Below, in pieces: positions 27,027-35,096 of a stretch of 64,000 nucleotides of DNA. Where the stretch lies: positions 1 to 64,000 of the forward strand of contig JAVBYO010000014.1 of the NCBI GenBank assembly GCA_030823955.1, given 5' to 3'. The position numbers and the translations under genes are program-made. The notes beneath the pieces are model-generated. The model did not search any database and had not been told where the DNA came from. It worked only from the letters and a program-made list of their open reading frames with translations. The DNA is from Gallionellaceae bacterium. GTDB lineage: Bacteria; Pseudomonadota; Gammaproteobacteria; Burkholderiales; Gallionellaceae. Within the stretch, counting starts at the first letter, position 1, and each line of letters begins with the position of its first letter.

Positions 27027-27349
27027 GCGTGGTGATGAAACCGGAAGCCTCATTTTGTTATTGGGAAGAAGATACTTTGGTGCTGAATATCCTCGGGCGT
27101 CCGCGCGCCAAGAAAACCAAGATCGGCAAAGTCATCGGTAAACAACTGGAGATACACGTCGCCGAAAACCCGGTGCGCGGCAGGGCGACGGCGCACATGG
27201 TGAGGTTTTTGGCGGACGAGTTCGAGGTCACCGAGAGTGCGATCACCGTGGTGTTTGGAGTCTACAACGTGAACAAACAATTGCGCATCACGGCCCCCAA
27301 GAGTTTGCCTCCGTGTATCCCGCCGCCATCAACCAGCGGGAATCTATAG
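27023..27349 (+). CDS. DUF167 (YggU-like) protein
   Basis: A 108-residue protein with the DUF167 pattern: LVLNILGRPRAKKTKIGKVIGKQLEIHVAENPVRGRATAHMVRFLADEF followed by KQLRI. The family is small, conserved and of unknown function. It overlaps the upstream ATPase by four bases. A proline-rich tail (SLPPCIPPPSTS) extends beyond the usual end. Confidence 0.8.
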   Translation: MSVVMKPEASFCYWEEDTLVLNILGRPRAKKTKIGKVIGKQLEIHVAENPVRGRATAHMVRFLADEFEVTESAITVVFGVYNVNKQLRITAPKSLPPCIPPPSTSGNL

Positions 27350-27357
27350 TGCGACAC

Positions 27358-28422
27358 ATGCCCATCTATCGTTCGCGTGCCCTGTTGCGCAGTTATCTGA
27401 CAGCGGGTTACGCGCTGTTCATCGGCTATGCGAGCTTGTCGCCTTTTGCGGGTTGGCAGGAGCAGGGGCTGGAGTTCATGGCGGTGCTGGCCTCCCCGCT
27501 CGGCCAGACCTATTCCTGGTTCGATGCGGTCACCAACTTTCTCGCCTACCTGCCTTTCGGGCTGTTGTTCGGGCTGATGTTGCGGGCGCGGCTGAGCGCG
27601 GCGGCGAGCATTTTGCTGGCGACGCTGGTGGGGCTGATGTTCTCTGCGCTGATGGAATATTTACAGATGTATCTGCCCCACCGCATCAGCTCCAATCTCG
27701 ATCTGTTGATGAATGGTTTCGGCATGTTGAGCGGTTCGGTGCTGGCGGTGAGCATCGTTCCGCGCGCTTGGTTCTTTTATCTGATGCACTGGCGCTTCCA
27801 GTTGTTCCAGCGCGGGCAGGGAGTCGATTTCGGTTTGGCATTGGTGTTGTTGTGGATGTTCGCGCAGATCAATCCATCTTTGCCGATGCTGGGCAACGTG
27901 TTCATCAGTGCAGTGGTGCGCCAGCCTTTTGTGCCGCCGCCGGTGGAGTCGTTCAGTTGGCTGGAAAGTATCGCGGTGGCGCTCAACCTGCTGATGTTGG
28001 GTACCTTGCTGCTGACACTGCTGCGCTCGCGTCGTCACGCGGTGGCAGGACTAATGCTGGTGCTGTTCGTGATCGCGCTGACCAAGTTCATTGCCGCTGC
28101 GGTGTTGCTCAAATCCTGGGCGCTGTTGTTGTGGCTGAACAGCGAGGCGATGCTGGGTGTCGCCATCGGCGTGTTGTTGATGTCCATCATCGGCTGGCTG
28201 GCGCGACCGTACCTGATCCGTCTGGCGGTGCTGGTAGCCTGCGCCTATCTGCTGTTGGCACACGGCATCCTGGATAGCGGCTCCCCCTCCGCTGCGATGC
28301 GCCTCTACCAATGGCGCTTCGGGCATCTGCTCAATTACAACGGTCTGTCGCAGACGGTGATGCTGGCCTTTCCCCTGCTCATGTTGGGGTATCTGTGGCG
28401 TGGTGTGATGCGACGGGAGTAG
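27358..28422 (+). CDS. VanZ-family membrane protein
   Basis: A 354-residue polytopic protein. The N-terminal half is VanZ-like: SLSPFAGW, then DAVTNFLAYLPFGLLFG, ALMEYLQMYLPHRISSNLDLLMNGFGMLSG with the conserved Asp/Asn/Glu/Gln/Arg set. The C-terminal half adds six or so further hydrophobic segments. The founding member gives low-level teicoplanin resistance, but most bacterial homologues have no known role. The ATG at 27358 lies nine bases after the DUF167 stop. Confidence 0.85.
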   Translation: MPIYRSRALLRSYLTAGYALFIGYASLSPFAGWQEQGLEFMAVLASPLGQTYSWFDAVTNFLAYLPFGLLFGLMLRARLSAAASILLATLVGLMFSALMEYLQMYLPHRISSNLDLLMNGFGMLSGSVLAVSIVPRAWFFYLMHWRFQLFQRGQGVDFGLALVLLWMFAQINPSLPMLGNVFISAVVRQPFVPPPVESFSWLESIAVALNLLMLGTLLLTLLRSRRHAVAGLMLVLFVIALTKFIAAAVLLKSWALLLWLNSEAMLGVAIGVLLMSIIGWLARPYLIRLAVLVACAYLLLAHGILDSGSPSAAMRLYQWRFGHLLNYNGLSQTVMLAFPLLMLGYLWRGVMRRE

Positions 28423-28457
28423 TAGAATACACGTCCCAAAACCGGCACGGGGTCATC

Positions 28458-28769
28458 ATGAGCTATTTCGATAAACATGTTTTTTTCTGCACCAACCAGC
28501 GCGAGGATGGCAGCGACTGCTGCAATCGCTACGGCGCGCAAAAAGCACGCGACTACGTGAAGGACAAAGTGAAGCAGCAGGGCATCTCGGAGCGCGGCAA
28601 CAAGATACGCATCAATTCTGCCGGCTGTCTGGACCGTTGCGATGAGGGGCCGGTACTGGTGGTTTATCCCGAGGCAGTCTGGTACACCTATGTGGATGAA
28701 AGCGACCTCGACGAGATTGTCGAAGAACATCTGAAGCACGGGCGCGTCGTGGAGCGCTTAAAGATCTGA
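28458..28769 (+). CDS. 2Fe-2S ferredoxin with thioredoxin-like fold
   Basis: A 103-residue protein: FFCTNQREDGSDCC at the N-terminus and GCLDRCDEGPVLVVYPE near residue 58 provide four or more cysteines in the pattern of thioredoxin-like 2Fe-2S ferredoxins. An ATG at 28458 fits the family start; the reading frame upstream lies inside the VanZ gene. Its stop overlaps the start of the hydrolase gene by one base, so the two are co-transcribed. The partner is unknown. Confidence 0.85.
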   Translation: MSYFDKHVFFCTNQREDGSDCCNRYGAQKARDYVKDKVKQQGISERGNKIRINSAGCLDRCDEGPVLVVYPEAVWYTYVDESDLDEIVEEHLKHGRVVERLKI

Positions 28770-29407
28770 TGGCAGTGTTGCAAGCGTTTTCCACCACCGG
28801 AACAGCCGGGCATCTGGAAGGGGTCGTCCACACGCCCAGCCTTGCTCCGCGCGCCATCGCGCTGGTCTGTCACCCCTTGCCAACCATGGGCGGCTCGATG
28901 GAGAACAAGGTCGCGGTGACTTTGGCCAAGACCTTCACCGAGCTGGGTTGCGTGTCGTTGCGGTTCAATTTTCGCGGCGTGGGCGCAAGCGCGGGTGAGT
29001 TCACCGGCGGCGACGGCGAAGTGGAAGATGCCTGTGCCGTGACGGAATTCGCGCGCGAACAGTTCGGCGATCTGCCGCTTATCCTGTCCGGATTCTCCTT
29101 CGGCGGTTACGTCGCGGCACGTGCCGCGCAACAATTGCATCCGCGCCATCTCATTCTCGCCGCTCCGGCGGTGGGACGATTTTCCCCCGCGACGATGTTC
29201 AGGACCGGCATGCCCGCAGTCGCGGCAGACACGCTGGTGATACACGGCGAACATGACGATGTCGTGCCGCTGGCCGAAGCGCTGGAATGGGCGCGCCCGC
29301 AGCATCTGCCCATCGTGGTGCTGCCGCAGGCGGAACATTATTTTCACGGACGACTCACGCAGTTGCGCGACATCGTCAAGAAACATTTCAATGGAGTTGA
29401 ATTATGA
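28769..29407 (+). CDS. Alpha/beta hydrolase (YsgA/dienelactone-hydrolase-like)
   Basis: A 212-residue cytoplasmic protein with the nucleophile elbow GFSFGG (Ser about residue 109), HPLPTMGGSMENKV near the oxyanion side, RFNFRGVGASAG and the late Asp/His (GEHDDVVP, AEHYFHGR). The substrate cannot be inferred. It is translationally coupled to the ferredoxin gene, a pairing seen in other Betaproteobacteria. Confidence 0.87.
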   Translation: MAVLQAFSTTGTAGHLEGVVHTPSLAPRAIALVCHPLPTMGGSMENKVAVTLAKTFTELGCVSLRFNFRGVGASAGEFTGGDGEVEDACAVTEFAREQFGDLPLILSGFSFGGYVAARAAQQLHPRHLILAAPAVGRFSPATMFRTGMPAVAADTLVIHGEHDDVVPLAEALEWARPQHLPIVVLPQAEHYFHGRLTQLRDIVKKHFNGVEL

Positions 29408-29423
29408 ATACAAAAAATCGAAA

Positions 29424-29594
29424 TCTCACCACAGAGACAGAGCGTGCGTTGTTGGGGCTTCAGCCCCTTACAACTACGGCCTACTCCTTGCGGGTACCGA
29501 GACACAGAGAAATTCAAAAGCGAAAGACTGAGAGAACATTTTGTAATGCTTGGGTTAGGTTTTCCTCTGTGTCTCTGTGCCTCTGTGGTGAAAG
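29424..29594. repeat. Repeat C, copy 2 (ACCACAGAGACAC-type inverted repeat) carrying repeat B
   Basis: Left arm TCACCACAGAGACA, interrupted by repeat B, then ACACAGAGA; right arm TCTGTGTCTCTGTGCCTCTGTGGTGA near 29563-29592. The uninterrupted form is at 42355-42431. No gene; the ABC transporter starts nine bases beyond. Confidence 0.82.
29441..29497 (+). repeat. Repeat B, copy 2 (57 bp, nested in repeat C)
   Basis: Begins AGCGTGCGTTGTTGGGGC and ends TCCTTGCGGGTAC; 52 of 57 positions agree with the copy at 25658. It interrupts the left arm of repeat C at a point where the other C copy is continuous. Confidence 0.85.
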
Positions 29595-29600
29595 GTTGTA

Positions 29601-30515
29601 ATGCAGTCCATTATCCAGGTTACCGGGCTGCAAAAATCCTACGCTGGCCAGCGCGTGGTGGATGGTCTCGATCTGTCTATCCATAAAGGCGAATGTTTCG
29701 GTCTGCTGGGCCCCAACGGGGCGGGCAAGACCACGACCTTGCGTATGTTGCTGGGACTGATCGCGCCGGATGCGGGCGAGGTGACGCTGCTGGGTTTGCC
29801 CGTGCCGCAAGCTGCGCGCGAGGCGCGTATCCGTGTTGGTGTGGTGCCGCAGATGGACAATCTCGATCCCGATTTCACCGTGGCGGAAAACCTGCTGGTG
29901 TACGGGCGTTATTTCGGACTGACGGATGGCGAGGTCGAGGCGCGTATCCCGTCACTGCTCGAATTCGCCAATCTGACCAACAAGCGCGACGCCAAAGTGC
30001 CGACGCTGTCCGGCGGCATGAAGCGCCGTCTGACTCTGGCACGTGCCTTGGTGAACGATCCCGATGTCATCTTTCTGGACGAGCCGACCACGGGCCTTGA
30101 TCCGCAGGCGCGCCATCTCATCTGGCAACGTCTGCGCGAACTTACCCAGCAGGGCAAGACCTTGTTGCTCACCACGCACTTCATGGATGAAGCAGAGCGC
30201 CTGTGCCACCGCCTTGCGGTGATGGATAACGGCAGACTCATCAGCCAGGGTTCGCCGCGCGAACTGATCGAGCAGAACATCGAGCCGCAAGTGGTGGAGG
30301 TGTTCGGCGAGACATCCGCAGAATGGGCAAATGAACATGCGGCCAAATATGCGCAACGCTTCGAGCTGAGCGGCGAGTCGGCGTTCTGTTATGTGCAGGA
30401 TGCGCAGCCGTTGGTCGCGCATTTACAAGCGCAGAGCGCATTGCGTTATGTGCATCGTCCAGCGAATCTGGAGGATGTGTTCTTGAAATTGACGGGCAGG
30501 GAGATGAGAGAATGA
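29601..30515 (+). CDS. ABC transporter ATP-binding protein, NodI/DrrA type
   Basis: A 304-residue ATPase: Walker [11 protein letters not shown], signature LSGGMKRRL, Walker [14 protein letters not shown] and switch TTHFMDEAE. The C-terminal 70-residue extension is typical of NodI/DrrA exporters. With the permease that overlaps it by four bases it forms an export system. In rhizobia NodIJ exports Nod factors; in other bacteria the substrate is unknown. Confidence 0.93.
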   Translation: MQSIIQVTGLQKSYAGQRVVDGLDLSIHKGECFGLLGPNGAGKTTTLRMLLGLIAPDAGEVTLLGLPVPQAAREARIRVGVVPQMDNLDPDFTVAENLLVYGRYFGLTDGEVEARIPSLLEFANLTNKRDAKVPTLSGGMKRRLTLARALVNDPDVIFLDEPTTGLDPQARHLIWQRLRELTQQGKTLLLTTHFMDEAERLCHRLAVMDNGRLISQGSPRELIEQNIEPQVVEVFGETSAEWANEHAAKYAQRFELSGESAFCYVQDAQPLVAHLQAQSALRYVHRPANLEDVFLKLTGREMRE

Positions 30516-31297
30516 ACATGCAAGAATTCGCACTCCCGAGATTCAGTCTGCGCTTCTTCCCCATCTGGCAGCGCCATTGGCTGGTGTGGAAGAAGATCGC
30601 GGCGGCTTCCATCATGGGGCATCTGGCCGATCCGGTGATCTACATGCTGGGCTTGGGTTATGGCTTGGGCAGTCTACTGCCGGAGATGGGTGGTATGTCG
30701 TATATGGCGTTCTTGGCGGCGGGTACGGTGTGTTACAGCACCATGAACAGCGCCAGTTTCGAGGCTCTGTATTCCGGCTTCGCGCGTATGCACGAACAGC
30801 GCACTTGGGAAGCGATCCTGAACACACCCATCTCGCTGGATGACGTGGTGCTGTCGGAGATCCTGTGGGCGGCCACCAAAAGCCTGATGTCCGGCGTGGC
30901 GGTGCTGGTGGTGATCTGGCTGCTGGGGCTGTCGCACTCACTCATGTCGCTGTGGATGATCCCGCTTGCATTGTTGATCGGACTGGCCTTCGCCGCCATC
31001 GGACTGATCATGACCGCACTCGCACCGGCCTACGATTTCTTCATGTATTACTTCACGCTGGTCATCACACCGATGATGCTACTATGCGGCGTTTTTTTTC
31101 CGGTCACCCAGTTGCCGGAAAGTGCGCAGATGGTCGCCAGCGTGTTGCCATTGACCCATGCCATTGATTTGGCGCGCCCGCTGATGAACGGTACTGTTCC
31201 GCCCCAGGCCCTGCTGCATATCGGGGTGCTGCTGGCTTACACGCTGTTCGGTTTTTATGTGTCGCTGGTGTTGTTCCGGCGGCGCCTGTCTAAATAG
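30512..31297 (+). CDS. ABC transporter permease, NodJ type
   Basis: A 261-residue permease with six membrane helices of the ABC-2 family. [58 protein letters not shown] is very close to NodJ sequence, as is [32 protein letters not shown]. It is the membrane partner of the upstream ATPase. Confidence 0.93.
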   Translation: MNMQEFALPRFSLRFFPIWQRHWLVWKKIAAASIMGHLADPVIYMLGLGYGLGSLLPEMGGMSYMAFLAAGTVCYSTMNSASFEALYSGFARMHEQRTWEAILNTPISLDDVVLSEILWAATKSLMSGVAVLVVIWLLGLSHSLMSLWMIPLALLIGLAFAAIGLIMTALAPAYDFFMYYFTLVITPMMLLCGVFFPVTQLPESAQMVASVLPLTHAIDLARPLMNGTVPPQALLHIGVLLAYTLFGFYVSLVLFRRRLSK

Positions 31298-31305
31298 GAG
31301 AGCTC

Positions 31306-31716
31306 ATGCTCTGGATCAAAGCGTTTCACATCATTCTTGTCACTAGCTGGTTCGCCGGGTTGTTCTATCTGCCGCGCATTTTCGTCAATCTGGCGATGGT
31401 CAGAGGCGAAGAGGAGCGCGCGCGGCTGTTGCTGATGTCGCGCAAGTTGTACCGTTTTGTCACGCCTATCGGTGTGCTGGTGTTGTTATCCGGCACCTGG
31501 CTGTGGCTGGGCTACGGCTTCGCGGGGGTGTGGCTGCATATCAAGCTGACACTGGTGTTGTTCCTTGTTGCTTACCATCTGTATTGCGGCAAATTGCTGG
31601 CTGACTTTGAGCAGGGACGCAACACGCGCAGCCATGTCTGGTTCCGTTTCTTCAATGAGATCCCGGTGCTGATGCTGGTTGCGGTCGTCATCCTCGTCAC
31701 GGTCAAGCCGCTATGA
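31306..31716 (+). CDS. hemJ: HemJ-like protoporphyrinogen oxidase / CopD-family membrane protein
   Basis: A 136-residue protein with four membrane helices. WIKAFHIILVTSWFAGLFYLPRIFVN and LHIKLTLVLFLVAYH are the conserved HemJ blocks with the essential His and Lys. HemJ oxidises protoporphyrinogen IX, the penultimate haem step, in many Proteobacteria that lack HemY/HemG. The CopD copper family is a common alternative label. Its stop overlaps the next start by four bases. Confidence 0.75.
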   Translation: MLWIKAFHIILVTSWFAGLFYLPRIFVNLAMVRGEEERARLLLMSRKLYRFVTPIGVLVLLSGTWLWLGYGFAGVWLHIKLTLVLFLVAYHLYCGKLLADFEQGRNTRSHVWFRFFNEIPVLMLVAVVILVTVKPL

Positions 31717-32855
31717 GCGAACAATTCTTTGCGCCATGCCCGCGCGGCCTGGAGACGCCGCTGTGTAACGAACTGACCGCGCTGGGTGCAAGCGGGGTGA
31801 AGGCCACCGACGGCGGCGTGCATTTCGCCGGGGACTGGAACTTGTGTTATCGCGTCAATCTGCACAGCCGCACTGCCAGCCGCGTGTTGTGGCGTGTGGC
31901 ATCGCGCCACTATCGCAACGAGCAGGACATCTACGACACCGCTTTCGCGTTGCCGTGGGGCGACTGGTTCGACGTGCAGGACACCATCCGCGTCAACATG
32001 GCGGCGATCAAATGCCCGCTCAAGAGTCTGGACTTCGCCACCCTCAAGATCAAAGACGCGATCTGCGACAAATTCCGCCAACTGTGCGGCGAGCGCCCCA
32101 GCGTGGATACACACGACCCGGACATGCGCATCCACGCCTTCCTCGAAGAATCGCGCTTCACGCTGTATCTCGATACTTCCGGCGATGCGTTATTCAAGCG
32201 CGGTGTGCGCCAATACACCAACATCGCGCCGCTGCGCGAGAACCTGGCGGCAGGGATCTTGTATCTCACCGGCTGGAAACCGGGCACGCCGCTGCTCGAC
32301 CCGATGTGCGGCAGCGGCACTTTCCTCATCGAAGCGGTGCAGATGTCGCTGAACATCGCGCCCGGTATCGCGCGCCATTTCGCGTTCGAGAAGATGAAGA
32401 ATTTCAATGCCAAAAAATGGCATGAGATACGCAATCAGGCCATCGCCGCGCAGAAGCCGGTCACACCGCTGCCCATCTTCGGCAGCGATCTGTATGGCGA
32501 CGAACTGAAGACCGCGCGTATCAATCTGGAGAGCGCGGGACTGCTGGAGGCCGTGTCGCTCAAACAGGCCAATGTGCTGGAGATCTCCGCGCCTGCCGAG
32601 CAGGGCGTGCTGGTGGCGAACCTGCCCTATGGTGAACGCATGGGTGATCTGGCCGATCTGGAAGTGCTGTATCCGCAACTGGGCGACGCATTGAAGCAAA
32701 AGTTCGGCGGCTGGAACGCCTATCTGTTCACTTCCGATCTGCGTATGCCCAAATTCATCCGGCTCTCCGTGTCGCGGCGCACACCGCTGTACAACGGGGC
32801 GATCGAATGCCGTCTGTTCGAATACAAGATGGTGCTGGGCGGCAACCGCAAGTAG
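31713..32855 (+). CDS. THUMP-domain class I RNA methyltransferase (RlmL-type)
   Basis: A 380-residue protein with an N-terminal ferredoxin-like/THUMP region (FFAPCPRGLETPLCNEL; DTSGDALFKRGVRQY) and a Rossmann methyltransferase domain with DPMCGSGTFLIEA and the catalytic NLPYGER. It matches the RlmL half of E. coli RlmKL, which makes m2G2445 in 23S rRNA; the fused RlmK half is absent, as in many Betaproteobacteria. Confidence 0.88.
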   Translation: MSEQFFAPCPRGLETPLCNELTALGASGVKATDGGVHFAGDWNLCYRVNLHSRTASRVLWRVASRHYRNEQDIYDTAFALPWGDWFDVQDTIRVNMAAIKCPLKSLDFATLKIKDAICDKFRQLCGERPSVDTHDPDMRIHAFLEESRFTLYLDTSGDALFKRGVRQYTNIAPLRENLAAGILYLTGWKPGTPLLDPMCGSGTFLIEAVQMSLNIAPGIARHFAFEKMKNFNAKKWHEIRNQAIAAQKPVTPLPIFGSDLYGDELKTARINLESAGLLEAVSLKQANVLEISAPAEQGVLVANLPYGERMGDLADLEVLYPQLGDALKQKFGGWNAYLFTSDLRMPKFIRLSVSRRTPLYNGAIECRLFEYKMVLGGNRK

Positions 32856-32900
32856 TGCTGCCATCCCGTCCGGGCAGGTTTCTTCGTTTGTCCTAAATAC

Positions 32901-32916
32901 AGGCACGGAATTTGCT
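32901..32916 (+). promoter_or_regulatory. Sigma-54 promoter (-24/-12) upstream of the Nif11-domain gene
   Basis: AGGCACG-GAAT-TTGCT matches the sigma-54 consensus TGGCACG-N4-TTGCW at all but the first position, with GG (32902-32903) and GC (32914-32915) exactly 10 bases apart. The predicted start of transcription is near 32927. It nearly duplicates the nifB promoter at 40791, so both may respond to NifA. No perfect TGT-N10-ACA site was found in the 230 bases upstream; TGTCGCGGCGCACACC at 32770 is one base off. Confidence 0.82.
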
Positions 32917-32922
32917 GCCAGA

Positions 32923-32968
32923 TGTCCCGAGGTCGAAAAATGACGTTTCGACCGACAATATCGGGACA
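32923..32968. promoter_or_regulatory. Nested palindrome at the predicted 5' end of the Nif11 mRNA
   Basis: TGTCCCGA (32923-32930) pairs with TCGGGACA (32961-32968), and directly inside it GGTCGAAA (32931-32938) pairs with TTTCGACC (32946-32953), with a 7-base loop and a 7-base bulge. In RNA it would form a stable stem within the first bases of the sigma-54 transcript. Another GGGACA half lies at 33006-33011 next to the start codon, so an operator for a DNA-binding protein is the alternative. Confidence 0.7.
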
Positions 32969-33014
32969 AATACGCTCCCGATGTTTCGTTTACTCCAACA
33001 TTCACGGGACATAT

Positions 33015-33233
33015 ATGGCCATCAAAAACATCAAGGCATTCGCTGACAAAGCAAAAATCGACGCCGAATTAAAAGAAAAGCTGCTCGCCTGCCAGAAGGT
33101 GCGTGAATTACTCACGTTGGCAAAAGACAGCGGCTTCGACTTCATCGAAGACGAAATGTATCCGCCCAACGAACCGCAATTCACCGCCGACCAGCTTTCC
33201 GAAAGACTAGGCAAAGCCCTGTTGCGCGCCTGA
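33015..33233 (+). CDS. Nif11-domain small protein
   Basis: A 72-residue protein whose N-terminal 45 residues fit the Nif11 pattern (IKAFADKAKIDAELKEKLLACQ ... LLTLAKDSGFDFIEDEM). Nif11 domains were first noticed in nif clusters and also occur as leader regions of ribosomally made peptides. The tail (YPPNEPQFTADQLSERLGKALLRA) has no Gly-Gly cleavage site and no Cys/Ser-rich core, so a modified-peptide precursor is unlikely. The ATG at 33015 starts the domain cleanly. It heads a tight set of small genes behind a sigma-54 promoter. Confidence 0.78.
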   Translation: MAIKNIKAFADKAKIDAELKEKLLACQKVRELLTLAKDSGFDFIEDEMYPPNEPQFTADQLSERLGKALLRA

Positions 33234-33238
33234 CAGCG

Positions 33239-33547
33239 ATGGGTACCACGAGCAACGAGGACCGGGGCACGCTCCGGTTCTTTGTCACCTACACCGGCAT
33301 CAAGCTGCCGCTCAAGCTAATCAACGAATTACAGCCTGACGAGGTCGAGAATCGCAACACCTTCTTTCGCGGCTATTTCGACGGGCAAGACCGCCTTACC
33401 AGCTTCGACAAACTCGCCTATGGCGAGGTCGAACTGAGGCACGACTACACCTATCACGACAACGGCAAGATACGCGCGGCGGAGATCACCGACATCGACG
33501 GCGAAGTGACCATGTTGCTGTTTAGTGCCGAGGGTGAAGCGGTTTGA
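33239..33547 (+). CDS. Small conserved protein, resembles DUF6156
   Basis: A 102-residue acidic, aromatic-rich protein (FFVTYTGIKLPLKLINEL, NTFFRGYFDGQDRL, AYGEVELRHDYTYHDNGKIRAAEI). The pattern recalls a small family (DUF6156) that I associate with nif regions; the match is from memory of the sequence style and is not certain. It starts five bases after the Nif11 gene and overlaps the next start, so it belongs to the same operon. Function unknown. Confidence 0.6.
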   Translation: MGTTSNEDRGTLRFFVTYTGIKLPLKLINELQPDEVENRNTFFRGYFDGQDRLTSFDKLAYGEVELRHDYTYHDNGKIRAAEITDIDGEVTMLLFSAEGEAV

Positions 33548-33768
33548 GCAGTTTCGTTCCCTGCAAAGGCAAAACGGCCTGCCGCGATGACGGCAGGCAT
33601 TGCCTGACCTGCGGGCGCAGTCTTGCCGAGATCGAGCAAACACGAAAACTGATCGACGCTTTGGCCGAGCTCGTCTGTGAGCGCGGCTACGACAACGTGA
33701 GCGAATTTTCCGCGTATGTTGCAGACAAAGTGGAGAAGAAGGTCGGACACCGGCGTGCGTCGGTGTAG
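33544..33768 (+). CDS. Small four-cysteine protein (DUF1289-like)
   Basis: A 74-residue protein with an N-terminal cysteine set C-x4-C-x6-C-x2-C (PCKGKTACRDDGRHCLTCGRSLAEI) similar to DUF1289 proteins, then a helical tail. The start is a TTG overlapping the previous stop (TTGA). The cysteines could bind zinc or an Fe-S cluster. Function unknown; operon with the Nif11 gene. Confidence 0.6.
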   Translation: MSSFVPCKGKTACRDDGRHCLTCGRSLAEIEQTRKLIDALAELVCERGYDNVSEFSAYVADKVEKKVGHRRASV

Positions 33769-33822
33769 TTTTGTCGTGGTGTGAACTGTTATAGTTCAGC
33801 CACTCAAAACCTGCCCTACGCC

Positions 33823-34197
33823 ATGTCCAAACACACCACCCCCGATCATGCCCGCCTCGACCGCGTTGTGGCCGAGGCCAGACAGCAACGCGAATCACGC
33901 GAGGCCGGTTACCGCGAGCGCGCGCTCAAATTATTTCCGTGGATATGCGGTCGCTGTGGTCGTGAATTCGCCGGCGTGAGATTGCGCGAACTCACCGTCC
34001 ACCACAAAGACCACAACCACGACAACAATCCGCCGGATGGCAGCAACTGGGAGTTGCTGTGCCTGTATTGCCACGATAACGAACACTCGCGTGAGATGGA
34101 CGAGGCCGTGCGCAAGCGCGGCGCGGAGAGTCAGGCGGTGGCGACGCACAATCCTTTTGCCGACCTGAAGTCGTTGCTCAAGAAAAAATCGGATTGA
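33823..34197 (+). CDS. HNH nuclease, YajD family
   Basis: A 124-residue protein with CGRCGREF, the HNH core LTVHHKDHNHDNNPPDGSNWELLCLYCHDNEH and an upstream helical region, as in E. coli YajD. HNH domains cut or nick nucleic acid using a metal ion; YajD's role is unknown. It lies 54 bases after the four-cysteine gene on the same strand and may belong to that operon. Confidence 0.85.
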   Translation: MSKHTTPDHARLDRVVAEARQQRESREAGYRERALKLFPWICGRCGREFAGVRLRELTVHHKDHNHDNNPPDGSNWELLCLYCHDNEHSREMDEAVRKRGAESQAVATHNPFADLKSLLKKKSD

Positions 34198-34234
34198 GCT
34201 TGCGAAGATTCGGTGTCGGCTTCGCAGGGAAGAG

Positions 34235-34429
34235 TTATTCGCAACTTGCGCTCTGAACGAGCGCCTTGCGGTACAGGGGAATATAGCCGTCATACGGATC
34301 GTGTTCATTGGCGGCGCGGGTCTTGAAGACGCGCGCATCCAGTGTCGGCATGCGGAGTCGCGTATCGTGTTCGGCGAGTTCCATAAAAGCGAGATCGACT
34401 TCCTCGGGCTGGGAAAGATGCTGGCTCAT
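34235..34429 (-). CDS. Small hypothetical protein
   Basis: A 64-residue frame (MSQHLSQPEEVDLAFMELAEHD ... HDPYDGYIPLYRKALVQ) with a good ribosome site (GAAAGGAAAC) and a composition like a real soluble protein. No family recognised. It faces the neighbouring small genes on the plus strand. Confidence 0.5.
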   Translation of the reverse strand: MSQHLSQPEEVDLAFMELAEHDTRLRMPTLDARVFKTRAANEHDPYDGYIPLYRKALVQSASCE

Positions 34430-34531
34430 GATGTTTCCTTTCGAATCAAATCAAGTCACAACAAACGGGTTCACCACATACGGCGGGCGCGAGTGTAATA
34501 AAATCAAATGAAGAAAATGTGACGGTCATCC

Positions 34532-34744
34532 ATGAATCCACAACACCTGCAACTCTTGGTCACGCGCGAGATGCCATACGGCAAATATAAAGGCCGCCTC
34601 ATCGCCGACCTGCCCGGCAACTACCTCAACTGGTTTGCCCGCAAAGGCTTCCCGCCCGGCGAGATCGGCCTGCTGCTCGCGCTGATGCAGGAGCTGGATC
34701 ACAACGGACTTTCGGCATTGTTAGACCCGTTGAGAAAACGCTGA
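34532..34744 (+). CDS. DUF3820 family protein
   Basis: A 70-residue protein matching the DUF3820 pattern MPYGKYKGRLIADLPGNYLNWFARKGFPPGEIGLLLALMQELDHNGL. The family is described as putative quorum-sensing-regulated factors, but function is unknown. It appears to be a single gene. Confidence 0.85.
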   Translation: MNPQHLQLLVTREMPYGKYKGRLIADLPGNYLNWFARKGFPPGEIGLLLALMQELDHNGLSALLDPLRKR

Positions 34745-34811
34745 TCCGTTTTGCACCCTAGCCGTTTAGTTCGTATTACTATGCAGCCTCACCTACACAA
34801 GGAGAACGATC

Positions 34812-34883
34812 ATGGCCAAAGGACAACAGCGCAAGAACAAAGAAGCGAAGAAACCCAAGAAGAAACCGACTCCGGCGATTTGA
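34812..34883 (+). CDS. Very small lysine-rich protein
   Basis: A 23-codon frame (MAKGQQRKNKEAKKPKKKP, then TPAI) preceded by AAGGAGAACGATC, a well-spaced strong ribosome site. Short MAKGQ-R-NKE-KKPKK proteins are frequent in Proteobacteria annotations, which supports a real gene. Strongly basic, so a nucleic-acid or ribosome contact is possible. Confidence 0.6.
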   Translation: MAKGQQRKNKEAKKPKKKPTPAI

Positions 34884-35096
34884 GTTATTTACTTTGGATC
34901 GACTGTTGTGAACGGCAGCAGTCGGCCAGAATCAGCCCGTCATAACGATTGAGCTGTTTGCTCGCCACGGGCCGCCAGCCTCAATCTCAAATTCCCTGCT
35001 GCACCCACAATCAATAGTTGACAAAATTGCTCTGGAGTTTGAAGATGGTTCTGACGGCTGGCATCCTGCACGCCGTAGTCAGCAGGAGGATTCATC

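Noticed and set aside
33015-33233. Nif11 protein as a ribosomal peptide natural-product precursor
   Set aside because: No Gly-Gly type cleavage site, no Cys/Ser/Thr-rich core and no modifying enzyme gene nearby.
35059-35075. TGGCATC-CTGC-ACGC before the DsrC-like gene as a sigma-54 promoter
   Set aside because: The -12 half is a poor match and transcription would start in the ribosome site.
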